Positions 36,511 through 45,925 of a DNA stretch of 64,000 nt are shown here, piece after piece. This stretch comes from an uncultured Gammaproteobacteria bacterium (GTDB taxonomy: Bacteria > Pseudomonadota > Gammaproteobacteria > Pseudomonadales > Pseudohongiellaceae). The stretch covers positions 1 through 64,000 of the forward strand of contig CAJXVC010000001.1 of the NCBI GenBank assembly GCA_913060975.1, read 5' to 3'. The translations under genes and the position numbers were made by a program. Numbering within the stretch: the first letter of the stretch is position 1; the number at the start of each line of letters is the position of its first letter. The notes beneath the pieces are model-generated. The model saw only the letters and a list, made by a program, of their open reading frames with translations, was not told the DNA's origin and did not search any database.

Positions 36511-36595
36511 TCCAGTAAGCAGGGGGCCGGTTATCAGAGGTCCAGTAAGCAAGGGGCCAGTTATCAGAGGCCCGGTAATAAAGGGCCCAGTAAGG
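36511..36595. repeat. 30-bp tandem repeat at the 5' end of dinG
   Basis: TCCAGTAAGCAGGGGGCCGG plus TTATCAGAGG is repeated with two changes, then decays in a third copy. Being a multiple of three it stays open in the dinG frame as a GPV-rich peptide, but it ends 16 bp before the preferred ATG. Confidence 0.9.
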
Positions 36596-36610
36596 TCAAC
36601 CCAAGGCAGT

Positions 36611-38749
36611 ATGCTACCCAACTCACTCAAAGACACGATTCAGTCCCACTACCGGGAATTACTGGAATCCCGCAAACTCACGCCGCGCTATGGTCAGCGT
36701 CTGATGATCGCCGAAATTGCCCGTACTCTGGGTGTTTTGTGTGATGACGAGCGTGCTGAAGACGAACCCGCTCCGATCTGTGTGATCGAAGCAGGGACAG
36801 GTACCGGTAAAACACTGGCGTATCTGCTTGCTACCTTGCCGATTGCCCAGGAACTGGGCCTGAAAGTCATCGTCTCCACAGCGACCATCGCGTTGCAGGA
36901 ACAGGTATTACTCAAAGACATCCCGGAACTTCAGCGTGGGGCCGATCTACAGTTCAGTGTCGCCTTGGCCAAAGGTCGGGGACGTTATTTGTGCCTGTCG
37001 CGTCTGGATTCACTGATGCAAGGTAGTGACAGTGCCCAGGCCATGATGGATCTGTACGGCGAAGACCTGGATGATTCCGGTGCTGGTAACCCGGCACTCT
37101 ACGACAAGATGCTCAAGGCACTGGCAGCGGGCGATTGGCAGGGTGATCGTGATGAATGGCCAGAGCCATTGAGTGAATCGGACTGGCGCCCACTGACCGT
37201 GGACAATGCCCAGTGCAGTGGTGCCAAGTGCAGTCACTTCCGCAATTGCTATTTCTATCAGGCCAGAGACTCGCTGGCCAAGGCGGACTGCATAGTGACC
37301 AACCATGATCTGGTGTTGTCCGATCTGGCGTTAGGCGGCGGCGTTATCCTGCCGAGCCCGGAAGACAGCATTTACGTGTTTGACGAAGCGCATCACCTAC
37401 CGCTCAAGAGTAATAACCACTTCTCAGCCTTTACGCGCCTGCGTGCTTCTATCCGCTGGCTGGAGCGTTGTGATCTGATCATGCAGCGCTTGCATGATGA
37501 TGAGCTCATCGATGCCACCGAGCGTGATCGTGTACTCAAGCTGCAATTACAGCTGCGTGATGATCTTGCGCATACCCTGACTACCATCGAGCAAATAATC
37601 GAGGCGCTGGAGAGTCCGGACAGTTATGACAGCCGCGTCCAGCACACTTTTACCGGTGGTGTTATTCCCGAAGCGTTGCAAGTGCAAGCCATGGAACTGG
37701 CGCAGCGCTTCATGCGCCTGACGGCGCAACTGGAGCTGATTACCGATGGTGTCAAGGCCGAGCTGGATGAAGCACGCGACAGTACTCGACAACAGGAAAT
37801 TGAGCAATGGGTTGCGCTGCTGGGCAGCGTCAACAAGCGTGCAGGTGGCAATCAGCAACTGTGGTCGACCTTTGCCGCCAGTGACATGCAGGACAAGGCG
37901 CCGATGGCGCGCTGGCTTTCTTACAATGAAGAAGACACGTCCCAGGATGTCGCGCTGGCGGCCAGCCCGGTGCTGGCAGCGGAGAGTCTACAAAGCCATC
38001 TTTGGCAGACTTGCGCTGGCGCGGTACTGACCTCGGCAACTCTGTCAGCCCTTGGGCGCTTCGATATGTTGACCATGCGCGCGGGATTGCCCCAGCAGAC
38101 GCATTATATAGCCATACCAAGCCCATTTGATTTTGCCAAGGCAGCAAAACTGGTGATCCCCAAATTGCATTGTGAACCGAGCAACAGTGCCGAGCATACA
38201 GCGGCAATGATCAGGGCCGTGCCTAGAATGCTCGCCAAGGACAGCGCCGCCTTGATGCTGTTCTCCAGCCGTCGCCAGATGCAGGATGTGTTGGAAGGAT
38301 TGACCGATGAATGGCGCGATCTGGTGTTGTGTCAGGATGATTATCAAAAAGCCCAGCTATTGAAGTTTCACCGTCAGCGGGTTGATCGTGGTGAGGGGAG
38401 TATTATTTTCGGTTTGGCGAGTCTGGCCGAGGGTATCGACTTGCCGGGCAAGTATTGCACTCATGTACTGATTGCCAAGATACCGTTTGCGGTTCCCAAT
38501 GACCCGATCGAAATGACATTGGCGAACTGGATTGAGCAGCAAGGGCAAAACGCGTTTATGACACTGGCGGTGCCCGATGCCGCGTTCAGGCTGGTACAGG
38601 CCAGCGGTCGATTACTTCGCAATGAGAAAGATACCGGGCAGATTACCCTGTTTGATGAGCGCATTGTCAGCAAACGCTACGGCAAGCAGATACTCGATTC
38701 ACTGCCGCCATATACCCGCGAAGTGTTTACCGTGGATATGAGCAAATAA
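36611..38749 (+). CDS. dinG: ATP-dependent DNA helicase DinG
   Basis: An XPD-like superfamily 2, 5'-3' helicase that removes R-loops and helps replication past transcription. From the ATG at 36611 it is 712 residues, against about 716 for E. coli DinG. Walker A EAGTGTGKT, the iron-sulfur cysteines in CSGAKCSHFRNC and KADC, the DEAH box (FDEAHHLP) and a C-terminal QASGRLLRNEKD motif are visible. The frame is open 65 codons upstream through the 30-bp repeat, so a longer form with a GPV-rich leader is possible; AAGG before 36611 and family length favour the short form. Confidence 0.93.
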   Translation: MLPNSLKDTIQSHYRELLESRKLTPRYGQRLMIAEIARTLGVLCDDERAEDEPAPICVIEAGTGTGKTLAYLLATLPIAQELGLKVIVSTATIALQEQVLLKDIPELQRGADLQFSVALAKGRGRYLCLSRLDSLMQGSDSAQAMMDLYGEDLDDSGAGNPALYDKMLKALAAGDWQGDRDEWPEPLSESDWRPLTVDNAQCSGAKCSHFRNCYFYQARDSLAKADCIVTNHDLVLSDLALGGGVILPSPEDSIYVFDEAHHLPLKSNNHFSAFTRLRASIRWLERCDLIMQRLHDDELIDATERDRVLKLQLQLRDDLAHTLTTIEQIIEALESPDSYDSRVQHTFTGGVIPEALQVQAMELAQRFMRLTAQLELITDGVKAELDEARDSTRQQEIEQWVALLGSVNKRAGGNQQLWSTFAASDMQDKAPMARWLSYNEEDTSQDVALAASPVLAAESLQSHLWQTCAGAVLTSATLSALGRFDMLTMRAGLPQQTHYIAIPSPFDFAKAAKLVIPKLHCEPSNSAEHTAAMIRAVPRMLAKDSAALMLFSSRRQMQDVLEGLTDEWRDLVLCQDDYQKAQLLKFHRQRVDRGEGSIIFGLASLAEGIDLPGKYCTHVLIAKIPFAVPNDPIEMTLANWIEQQGQNAFMTLAVPDAAFRLVQASGRLLRNEKDTGQITLFDERIVSKRYGKQILDSLPPYTREVFTVDMSK

Positions 38750-38781
38750 GCCTGACGGAATAGTCTGATTCGCAAGCGCAG

Positions 38782-38973
38782 TTAATGCCGCTTGTTGGTG
38801 GCTTTTTGATTAATAAAGTAGGCCGCGATGGCGCCGGCAATACCGCCGACGATCATGGTTACTACGACATTGTCCATTGCGGGGCCGAGCCCCAGGCCAA
38901 GAATTAATCCGGCGGTGATACACAGGGCGTAGGTGCCTTGCTGGCGCGACTTCTCTTTTTTCTTCTTAGACAT
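38782..38973 (-). CDS. Small two-helix membrane protein of unknown function
   Basis: The 63-residue protein has a Lys-rich cytoplasmic start (MSKKKKEKSRQQG) and two Gly/Ala-rich helices (about 16-31 and 36-55) with small-xxx-small spacing. GGAGAG lies five bases before the ATG at 38973. I do not recognise the family. Confidence 0.65.
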   Translation of the reverse strand: MSKKKKEKSRQQGTYALCITAGLILGLGLGPAMDNVVVTMIVGGIAGAIAAYFINQKATNKRH

Positions 38974-39051
38974 CACGACTCTCCAATGCCTGTACGGGTT
39001 AGTTGAAAAGACTGTTGTGCGGGTTGTGAAAACCGGTTTCTAAAGCGTTTT

Positions 39052-39996
39052 TTAAAACCCCTGATTGGGGGTTGATGGTGGCGCAGAAGAAGCTGTCTGA
39101 TTGACCTGCTCGAACGAATAAATCACCGAGCTGTTTCTGGAAAACTGTTGTGCTTCTATTGGCACTGAACCAATCTGGTCAACAACTTCCATGCCTTCGA
39201 CGACCTGACCGATCACGGTGTACTTGCCAGTCAGGCTGGGTAAGTCGGCTAGTGCGACAAAGAACTCGGGGCCATTGGTGTTTGGGCCGCGATTGGCCAT
39301 GGCAACGATACCGCGGGTAATCGGCCGGGTAGTGAGCGAGTCATCATAGTCGTAGCCTTGCAGTTCGTAGACATCCTGAATACTGAGTGACTTTAAGCGC
39401 TCCAGGACATTGAATTGTTGTTGCTCCAACTCGTCGACAGAATCAATGCCCATGGAGGCATAGAGCGGATTGAGCACGGCATCACCAAACTCTTCATGGT
39501 CCGTAATCTGCAATAGTTCATTCACACTGCCATCAATATTGAGTAAGGGTTCTTGATCCAGTTGGAGAGTCGCGGCACTGATCTCATCATCCAATACGGC
39601 TTCGGGTGCGCCGAGTGAATGATAGGCGGGAGAACCGGTCTGAATGACGAAACCCGGAATCACACGATGGAAACGCATGCCATCGTAGTAACGCGGTTGA
39701 AAAGTAAAGTCGTTGGCTTCGTCGGTCAGTTCGATCTCGCCCTGCGCGAGCGCCATGACATTAGCGGTGTTGGCTGGCGCTTCCTCGGGCAGCATCTCGA
39801 TATAGATGTTGCCGCGTGAAGTGGATAGCAGGAACAGGGGATTGTCTGGATTTTCCATGGCAGCGGTGGCGGAGATTTCGTCGGCCGTGGCTGCGCTCGC
39901 AAAAACCATTATCAACACGCACGCGGTTAGGCCATGCAAGCGAGAGGGGAAGGTGTGAGTCGGCCTTGCTGCTGCGGTATTACTGCAATAGTTCAT
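39052..39996 (-). CDS. Secreted cyclophilin-type peptidyl-prolyl isomerase
   Basis: The 314-residue precursor has a signal peptide (through FASAATA, about residue 39). The cyclophilin domain is split by a long insert: FHRVIPGFVIQTG near 113-125 forms the first half, and VAMANRGPNTNGPEFF near 230-245 and KYTVIGQVVEGMEVVDQI complete it. The insert of about 90 residues between them is unusual. The start at 39996 lies inside the end of the upstream gene (14-bp overlap), with GGAAG just before it, so translation is coupled. It should assist periplasmic folding. Confidence 0.85.
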   Translation of the reverse strand: MNYCSNTAAARPTHTFPSRLHGLTACVLIMVFASAATADEISATAAMENPDNPLFLLSTSRGNIYIEMLPEEAPANTANVMALAQGEIELTDEANDFTFQPRYYDGMRFHRVIPGFVIQTGSPAYHSLGAPEAVLDDEISAATLQLDQEPLLNIDGSVNELLQITDHEEFGDAVLNPLYASMGIDSVDELEQQQFNVLERLKSLSIQDVYELQGYDYDDSLTTRPITRGIVAMANRGPNTNGPEFFVALADLPSLTGKYTVIGQVVEGMEVVDQIGSVPIEAQQFSRNSSVIYSFEQVNQTASSAPPSTPNQGF

Positions 39997-40240
39997 GATC
40001 TTCCGGTAGATTCTTGGAAATCCATAGCGCCAACTTGTGGCGCATACTGGGCAAGTCTTCATCTTTGGCTGCCAGTGGTTGAATGACCTTGTCTTTGACC
40101 AGCAACAGGTAAATAGCTCGCACTTTTAAATCCGCGTGATCAGTCGCTTCAAACTTGCCAGCGCCACGCTTTTCAAAATAACGGGTTCCGACGCGAATAG
40201 CTTCTTTTAACAGTGGCCCTTCGTTTTTGAGCTTTTTCAT
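39980..40240 (-). CDS. Small DUF5062-like protein
   Basis: The 86-residue soluble protein opens MKKLKNEGPLLKEA and includes LYLLLVKDKVIQPLA-like and HKLALWISKNLP blocks, which I associate with DUF5062 of marine gammaproteobacteria; the assignment is from memory. Its function is unknown. GGGAAAGC precedes the ATG. Its last codons contain the start of the cyclophilin gene. Confidence 0.72.
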   Translation of the reverse strand: MKKLKNEGPLLKEAIRVGTRYFEKRGAGKFEATDHADLKVRAIYLLLVKDKVIQPLAAKDEDLPSMRHKLALWISKNLPEDHELLQ

Positions 40241-40330
40241 GCTTTCCCGGTTTCACACTAGGTGAATTGGTGAGTTCGCTTGGATTGTAGGGAATTATAC
40301 CGTGATCTGGCAAATAGCTGCGCTGCTACC

Positions 40331-40903
40331 TCAATCGCTCTGTAGCTTCTGCAGGTCTTCTGGGGTGTCGATGTCCTGTAGTATGGCGGCATCTGCTACG
40401 TTGATGCGCTGGACTGCCTTGGGATGTTGCTTGATCACAGACTTGCCGCCAGTATCACCATCCAGTTGCATGAGTTCAGTAAAGAACTGCTGGCCGAAGC
40501 CGCACGGGTTGCCCACATGGCCATCATGGACGGGCAGGATGATGTTATCCGGCGTGCAGTGTGCGGCAAGTTGGGAATAGGTTTGTGGCTGGATAAACGG
40601 CATGTCGGCCAGACAAATCAGACAGGCATTCTTATCCTGCATGAGTCCGACACCATAGGCCAGTGTAGCGCCCATGCCTTGATCCGCACCATCGAACACT
40701 TGCAGACTCGCGCAGTCCATAATCAGACCTTCGACAAGATCGGGGCGGGTGACTACGACTATATCAGGTATTGCCGCTTGCAGATTCACGAGCGTTTGCG
40801 CAAACACAGTTCGACCATTAGCCAGTTCGGTCGTTAATTTACTGCCGCCGAAACGTCTGCTGAAACCCGCTGCCAGTAACAGCGCGCCGACTTTATGGCT
40901 CAT
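40331..40903 (-). CDS. MocA/MobA-like nucleotidyltransferase
   Basis: The 190-residue NTP-transferase has the signature LLLAAGFSRRFGGSKL at 8-23, LADMPFIQP near 98-106 and GNPCGF near 130. It resembles MocA, which adds CMP to molybdopterin to make the cofactor of xanthine-dehydrogenase-type enzymes; MobA (GMP) is the alternative. An XdhC protein, which acts with such enzymes, is at 15694. The start region is unusual: the ribosome-binding site and ATG-AGC are present in three tandem 19-bp copies, of which only the last is in frame. Confidence 0.82.
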   Translation of the reverse strand: MSHKVGALLLAAGFSRRFGGSKLTTELANGRTVFAQTLVNLQAAIPDIVVVTRPDLVEGLIMDCASLQVFDGADQGMGATLAYGVGLMQDKNACLICLADMPFIQPQTYSQLAAHCTPDNIILPVHDGHVGNPCGFGQQFFTELMQLDGDTGGKSVIKQHPKAVQRINVADAAILQDIDTPEDLQKLQSD

Positions 40904-40950
40904 GGCTGTCTCCGGGGCTCATGGCTGTTTCCAGAGCTCATGGCTGTCTC
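40895..40950 (-). repeat. Triplicated ribosome-binding site and start codon
   Basis: On the minus strand GGAGACAGCC-ATGAGC occurs three times with a 19-bp period; the middle copy has GGAAACAGCC. The ATGs are at 40941, 40922 and 40903. The first opens a 13-codon frame whose TGA overlaps the true ATG at 40903. The second opens a 9-codon frame ending in TAA. Confidence 0.92.
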
Positions 40951-41086
40951 CAGTGTTCAGGGTAATTCTGTGTATTGGTTGTCATGATGAGCTATTTGAA
41001 CACTGATCCAGTGCGGCATAAATCACTAATCGAACTTGCTGCCAGGACGTTGTCTGGCTCAAGTGTGGATAGTAGATAAGGAAGGG

Positions 41087-41118
41087 CGAGCCGCCGCCAC
41101 GGCACTGGCGGCGACTCG
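41087..41118 (-). terminator. Hairpin, possible terminator of the nrdAB transcript
   Basis: CGAGCCGCCGCCA pairs with TGGCGGCGACTCG with one mismatch and a six-base loop. On the minus strand it follows the last gene of the operon by about 12 bp, but the T-run after it is poor (CCCTTCCTT). Confidence 0.5.
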
Positions 41119-41130
41119 GATGGGAAGTGA

Positions 41131-41454
41131 TTAATGCAGAACTTTGTCAGAGCTGCTATCGGGTTCTAGTTCTTGTTGCCTGATTTCGACAACAAAGCTT
41201 TCGCGTTTCTCGCTCTTTTGCACAGCCGACTCAGAACTAACGGGCTGCACAGGTTCAGCAGCGGGCGTCACTTCGGTTGGCAATTTAGCGACCGGGTCTT
41301 TGCTACTCGCCTTGAGTTGTTCACTCAGGTGCTGACGAAGCCGGTTCACTACATTGGTCATTACTTCGATAGTCTGACTCAACTGTTCGAGAGTAATTAA
41401 CGTGCGCTCCGGATCTTTATCGTCTGCGTCGTCTGGGTATTTGTCTTCACTCAT
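41131..41454 (-). CDS. Small hydrophilic protein of unknown function downstream of nrdB
   Basis: The 107-residue acidic protein has a predicted helical segment (ITLEQLSQTIEVMTNVVNRL, about 20-39) followed by a Pro/Ser/Glu-rich disordered tail. It follows nrdB by 53 bp on the same strand with AGGTAACAGGGA before the ATG, so it is likely part of the nrd transcript. I recognise no family. Confidence 0.65.
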   Translation of the reverse strand: MSEDKYPDDADDKDPERTLITLEQLSQTIEVMTNVVNRLRQHLSEQLKASSKDPVAKLPTEVTPAAEPVQPVSSESAVQKSEKRESFVVEIRQQELEPDSSSDKVLH

Positions 41455-41507
41455 TCCCTGTTACCTCGCCAAGAATGGCCATTGAATGTCGCAAGTTGGT
41501 CTCGGGA

Positions 41508-42818
41508 TTAATCCCAGGACAATGCGCCGCCTGTTTGATACTCAATAACTCGGGTTTCGAAGAAGTTCTTCTCTTTGCGTAAATCCATGATTTCCGACAT
41601 CCATGGGAACGGGTTGGACACGCCCTGGAATTGCTCTGGCAGACCAATCTGAACCAGACGGCGATTGGCGATAAACTGCAAATACTCTTCCATCATGGCA
41701 GCATTCATGCCCAGTACGCCGCGTGGCATAGTGTCCCGGGCGTATTCAATTTCCAGCTGCGTCGCCTGCAGAATCATCTGCGTGGCTTCTTCTTTCATGG
41801 CGGCATCCCACAGGTGTGGGTTTTCCAGCTTGATCTGGTTAATCATGTCGATGCCGAAGTTCAGGTGCATCGATTCATCACGCAGGATGTACTGGAACTG
41901 CTCGGAGGTGCCGGTCATCTTGTTACGGCGGCCCATGGACAGAATCTGGGTAAAACCGCAGTAGAAGAAAATACCTTCCAGACAGCAGTAGAACGCGATC
42001 AGGTTTTTCAGCAAATCCTTGTCGGTCTCGGGCGTGCCGGTATTGAATTTCGGATCACTCAATGACTGGGTGTACTTCAGGCCCCAGGACGCTTTCTTCG
42101 CGACTGACGGAATCTCGTGATACATGTTGAAGATTTCACCTTCGTCCATGCCCAGTGATTCGATGCAATATTGGTAGGCATGGGTGTGGATCGCTTCTTC
42201 AAAAGCCTGACGCAAGATGTACTGGCGACATTCCGGGTTGGTGATCAAACGATAGATCGCCAGCACAAGATTGTTAGCCACCAATGAATCTGCCGTTGAG
42301 AAGAAACCCAGATTACGCTGGACAATAAGACGCTCGTCTTCAGTCAGCCCGTTGGGGTTTTTCCACAAAGCGATATCAGCATTCATGTTTACTTCTTGTG
42401 GCATCCAGTGGTTGGCACAACCGTCCAGATATTTTTGCCAGGCCCAATCGTATTTGAAAGGTACCAGCTGATTCAGGTCAGCGCGGCAGTTGATCATGCG
42501 CTTGTCATCGACAGCCACGCGTTCAGCCGAACCTTCCAGCTCTTCCAGGCCGGCGGAAATATCCAGCTCCTGCAAATCATCAATGGCTTTTTGCAATGCC
42601 TCGGCGTTGTTCTTTTCGTCCTCGGCTTCCAGATTCGATTCGAAGTTGCTTGCTGCAGCGGCCGGAGCTGGTGCAGGTGCCTGAACCTGTTGTGCGGCAG
42701 GTTTTGCAACCGCCGCTACTGGAGCGGGTTCGGCTTTCGGTTCTGACTCTCGTTCAGTCCTCGGTTGGGCGACAGGAGCGGGTTTTTCTTCCTGATGAAA
42801 TTCGTCCCATGACAACAT
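41508..42818 (-). CDS. nrdB: Class I ribonucleotide reductase beta subunit
   Basis: Carries the di-iron/tyrosyl radical for aerobic deoxyribonucleotide synthesis. The 436-residue protein keeps MLSWDEF at its start, as in Pseudomonas NrdB, then an Ala/Pro/Glu-rich linker (about 10-85). The core has [12 protein letters not shown] near 206-217, with Glu/His ligands and a Tyr four residues after the first His, as for the radical tyrosine. GAGGTAA precedes the ATG. It lies 66 bp after nrdA in the same operon. Confidence 0.95.
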   Translation of the reverse strand: MLSWDEFHQEEKPAPVAQPRTERESEPKAEPAPVAAVAKPAAQQVQAPAPAPAAAASNFESNLEAEDEKNNAEALQKAIDDLQELDISAGLEELEGSAERVAVDDKRMINCRADLNQLVPFKYDWAWQKYLDGCANHWMPQEVNMNADIALWKNPNGLTEDERLIVQRNLGFFSTADSLVANNLVLAIYRLITNPECRQYILRQAFEEAIHTHAYQYCIESLGMDEGEIFNMYHEIPSVAKKASWGLKYTQSLSDPKFNTGTPETDKDLLKNLIAFYCCLEGIFFYCGFTQILSMGRRNKMTGTSEQFQYILRDESMHLNFGIDMINQIKLENPHLWDAAMKEEATQMILQATQLEIEYARDTMPRGVLGMNAAMMEEYLQFIANRRLVQIGLPEQFQGVSNPFPWMSEIMDLRKEKNFFETRVIEYQTGGALSWD

Positions 42819-42884
42819 AGTGTTACCTCAAATTTGGTTCTTTAATGACTGACTAGTACTCTCATTATTAGGCGGGCGGCCAGC

Positions 42885-45749
42885 TTACTGGCACGCCTCG
42901 CAATCCGGATCATCCAGTGAGCAGGCCTGCGGTACGTCGGCGGCGCCGGCTGATGACACACGATTGAGTTTGTTGTCATCCACAGTGGATTTTTCCGTCG
43001 TAGTGGCGGCGAGTGCGCGTAAGTAATAGGTCGTCTTCAGACCACGCAACCAGGCCATGCGATACATGATGTCCAGCTTCTTGCCGCTGGCACCGGCCAC
43101 ATACAGGTTGAGCGATTGCGCCTGATCGATCCATTTCTGTCGGCGACTGGCCGCATCGACCAACCAGCGCGGTTCAACTTCAAACGCAGTGGCGTAGACG
43201 TCCTTGATTTCTTGCGGGACGCGGTCGATCTTCTGCACGCTGCCTTCGTAATATTTCAGGTCGTTAACCATCACGCTGTCCCAAAGGTTACGCGCTTTCA
43301 GGTCACGCACCAGATAGGGGTTCACGACAGTGAACTCACCGGACAGGTTCGATTTCACGTACAGGTTTTGATAAGTCGGTTCGATGGACTGCGACACGCC
43401 GCTGATATTGGCGATAGTTGCCGTCGGCGCAATCGCCAGCACATTGGAGTTGCGCATGCCATGAGTCTGAATGCGTTGGCGCAGGCTGTCCCAGTCGAGA
43501 CGCTTGTCCATGTTCACATCCAGATAATCGGCGCCGCGTACTTCCTGCAGCTTGGCCAGGGAATCGATTGGCAAAATGCCCTGATCCCAGAGCGAGCCTG
43601 GATAGGATTCGTATTTGCCGCGCTCTTCGGCCAACTGTGAAGAGGCTTCAAGGGCGTGATAGCTGATGATTTCCATCGACAGATCGGCAAACTCGACGGC
43701 CTTGTCTGAGGCGTAAGAGATGCGCTGTTTGTACAGTGCATCCTGGAAGCCCATGATGCCCATGCCGATCGGGCGGTGCTTCATGTTGGAATTCTTGGCG
43801 GTATCGACAGAGTAGTAGTTAATGTCGATGACGTTATCCAGCATGCGCACAGCGGTTTTAATGGTTTTCTTGAGCTTGGCCTGATCCAGGCCATTCTCAT
43901 CAACGTGATTCACCAGATTCACTGAACCCAGGTTACAGACTGCAATTTCGTCCTTGCTGGTATTGAGAGTGATCTCGGTACACAGGTTGGAAGAATGGAT
44001 TGTGCCCACGTGTTGCTGAGGTGAGCGCACATTACAGCTGTCCTTGAAAGTGATCCATGGATGACCGGTTTCGAACAACATGGAAATCATCTTGCGCCAC
44101 AGGCTGCTGGCCTTGAGAGTCTTGGTTGGCGTGATCAGACCGGCTTTGGCTTGTTCTTCATACTTCACATAGGCTTCTTCAAAAGCGATGCCATGCAGGT
44201 CGTGCAAATCTGGCACTGTGTTGGGTGAGAACAGCGTCCAGTCTTCATCGTTGAAGACACGCTTCATGAACAGGTCGGGAATCCAGTTAGCGGTATTCAT
44301 GTCGTGCGCGCGGCGACGGTCATCACCAGTGTTCTTGCGCAGCTCCAGAAATTCCTCGATATCGAGGTGCCAGGTCTCCAGATAGGAACACACGGCGCCT
44401 TTACGCTTGCCGCCCTGATTCACGGCTACGGCAGTGTCATTGACGACTTTAAGGAAGGGCACAATGCCCTGTGACTTGCCGTTGGTGCCAGTAATGTGCG
44501 CACCCAATGCACGCACTGGTGTCCAGTCGTTGCCCAGACCTCCAGCCCATTTTGACAGCATGGCGTTATCGCGAATGGCTGAGTAAATGCCGAACAAGTC
44601 ATCCGGTACTGTCGTCAAAAAGCAGGAAGACAGTTGTGGACGCAGCGTGCCGGAGTTAAACAGCTGTGGCGTGGAAGTCATGTAATCGAAACTGGAGATC
44701 AGGTTGTAAAATTCGATGGCACGCTCTTCGCGGTTTTCTTCATTAGACGCCAGACCCATGGCAACGCGCATGAAGAAGACCTGTGGCAATTCAAAGCGAA
44801 CGCCTTCGCTGTGAATGAAGTAGCGGTCATACAATGTTTGCAGACCTAAATAGGTGAATTGCTGGTCGCGTTCGGCTTTCATCGCTTCGCCAAGAATGCC
44901 CAGATCAAATTCAAGCAGGTGCGGGGAGAGCAGACCCAGTTCCACACCTTTCTCTATATAAGGCTTCAGTGTTGCCGCGTAGCGGTAATGCATCTCGGAC
45001 TGCGTCGCCGCATCGGTAATGCCGAGAAAGCTCAGGGCTTCGGAACGCAGTGTGTCCATTAACAGACGGGCAGTGACGTAGGAGTAGTTCGGGTCCTTTT
45101 CAACCATGGTGCGCGCGGTCATCACCAGTGAGGTACGAACGTCTTCCATCTTCACGCCCGGATACAGGTTCTTCAGGGTCTCGGAGTAAATGGCTTCAGC
45201 CGAAACATCTTCCAGACCTTCACAGGCTTCGTTGATCACGGTGCGCAGACGCTCAGTGTCCAAGGGACCCTGTTGGCCGTCATCAAGTGTCACCAGAATT
45301 TCTGGCTGGTTGGACTGTTGATTGGCGGTGGGGGCTTCCTGCTTTTGCTCACGCAGGCGCGCATGCTCGGCGCGGTAGATCACGTAGCTACGGGCAATCT
45401 TGTGCTCGCCGGTACGCATCAGGGCCAGTTCGACCTGATCCTGAATGTCTTCGATATGAATTGTGCCGCCTGATGGCATGCGCCGCTTGAAGATCTCGCT
45501 GATCTGGCGCGCGAGTTGGGCGACTGATTCATGGATACGCGATGATGCGGCGGCATTGCCACCTTCAACAGCCAGGTAGGCTTTGGTGATCGCGACTGAA
45601 ATTTTTGATTCGTCGTAGGAAACGACAGCGCCGTTGCGCTTGATGACTCTGATTTGGCCAGGCGCGGTAGCGCTTACTGAAGATGAATCTTCCCCTCTGG
45701 CGGAACTGGTGCGCGGAGAGTCTCCTGTTGGTTGTACGTCGGTCTGCAT
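42885..45749 (-). CDS. nrdA: Class I ribonucleotide reductase alpha subunit
   Basis: Reduces ribonucleoside diphosphates. From the ATG at 45749 it is 954 residues. An N-terminal ATP-cone (IRVIKRNGAVVSYDESKI near 33) and a second cone-like region (VTLDDGQQGPLDTERLRTVINEACEG near 150) match the long Pseudomonas-type NrdA. The active-site LGSVNL and NSNVLAIAPTATIANI blocks and the C-terminal CEACQ shuttle cysteines are present. GGAG before 45749 decides the start; an in-frame ATG at 45797 lacks one. The promoter must lie in the long region upstream, where three NrdR boxes sit 0.9-1.4 kb away. Confidence 0.96.
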   Translation of the reverse strand: MQTDVQPTGDSPRTSSARGEDSSSVSATAPGQIRVIKRNGAVVSYDESKISVAITKAYLAVEGGNAAASSRIHESVAQLARQISEIFKRRMPSGGTIHIEDIQDQVELALMRTGEHKIARSYVIYRAEHARLREQKQEAPTANQQSNQPEILVTLDDGQQGPLDTERLRTVINEACEGLEDVSAEAIYSETLKNLYPGVKMEDVRTSLVMTARTMVEKDPNYSYVTARLLMDTLRSEALSFLGITDAATQSEMHYRYAATLKPYIEKGVELGLLSPHLLEFDLGILGEAMKAERDQQFTYLGLQTLYDRYFIHSEGVRFELPQVFFMRVAMGLASNEENREERAIEFYNLISSFDYMTSTPQLFNSGTLRPQLSSCFLTTVPDDLFGIYSAIRDNAMLSKWAGGLGNDWTPVRALGAHITGTNGKSQGIVPFLKVVNDTAVAVNQGGKRKGAVCSYLETWHLDIEEFLELRKNTGDDRRRAHDMNTANWIPDLFMKRVFNDEDWTLFSPNTVPDLHDLHGIAFEEAYVKYEEQAKAGLITPTKTLKASSLWRKMISMLFETGHPWITFKDSCNVRSPQQHVGTIHSSNLCTEITLNTSKDEIAVCNLGSVNLVNHVDENGLDQAKLKKTIKTAVRMLDNVIDINYYSVDTAKNSNMKHRPIGMGIMGFQDALYKQRISYASDKAVEFADLSMEIISYHALEASSQLAEERGKYESYPGSLWDQGILPIDSLAKLQEVRGADYLDVNMDKRLDWDSLRQRIQTHGMRNSNVLAIAPTATIANISGVSQSIEPTYQNLYVKSNLSGEFTVVNPYLVRDLKARNLWDSVMVNDLKYYEGSVQKIDRVPQEIKDVYATAFEVEPRWLVDAASRRQKWIDQAQSLNLYVAGASGKKLDIMYRMAWLRGLKTTYYLRALAATTTEKSTVDDNKLNRVSSAGAADVPQACSLDDPDCEACQ

Positions 45750-45850
45750 TGTTGACTCCAAATTATGTGATCCAGCTTGCGTGTGCTGGTACTGCAATAT
45801 TTTTATAGGCCCGTTGTTACTGTGCTTGCGGCGATCTTTGCTGTCTTTTT

Positions 45851-45925
45851 ATAAGTTCAAGTTATAAGTTCAAGTTATAAGTTCAAGTTATTAATTCAAA
45901 TAGTTGGTTCAAGTTATTAGTTCAA
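45851..45925. repeat. 13-bp tandem repeat ATAAGTTCAAGTT
   Basis: Three perfect copies (45851-45889) are followed by three degenerate ones (ATTAATTCAAATA, GTTGGTTCAAGTT, ATTAGTTCAA). They lie 100-175 bp upstream of the nrdA start. Confidence 0.93.

Noticed and set aside
36511..36595. CRISPR-like array before dinG and at the other tandem repeats
   Set aside because: Repeats are head-to-tail without unique spacers, and no cas genes are present.
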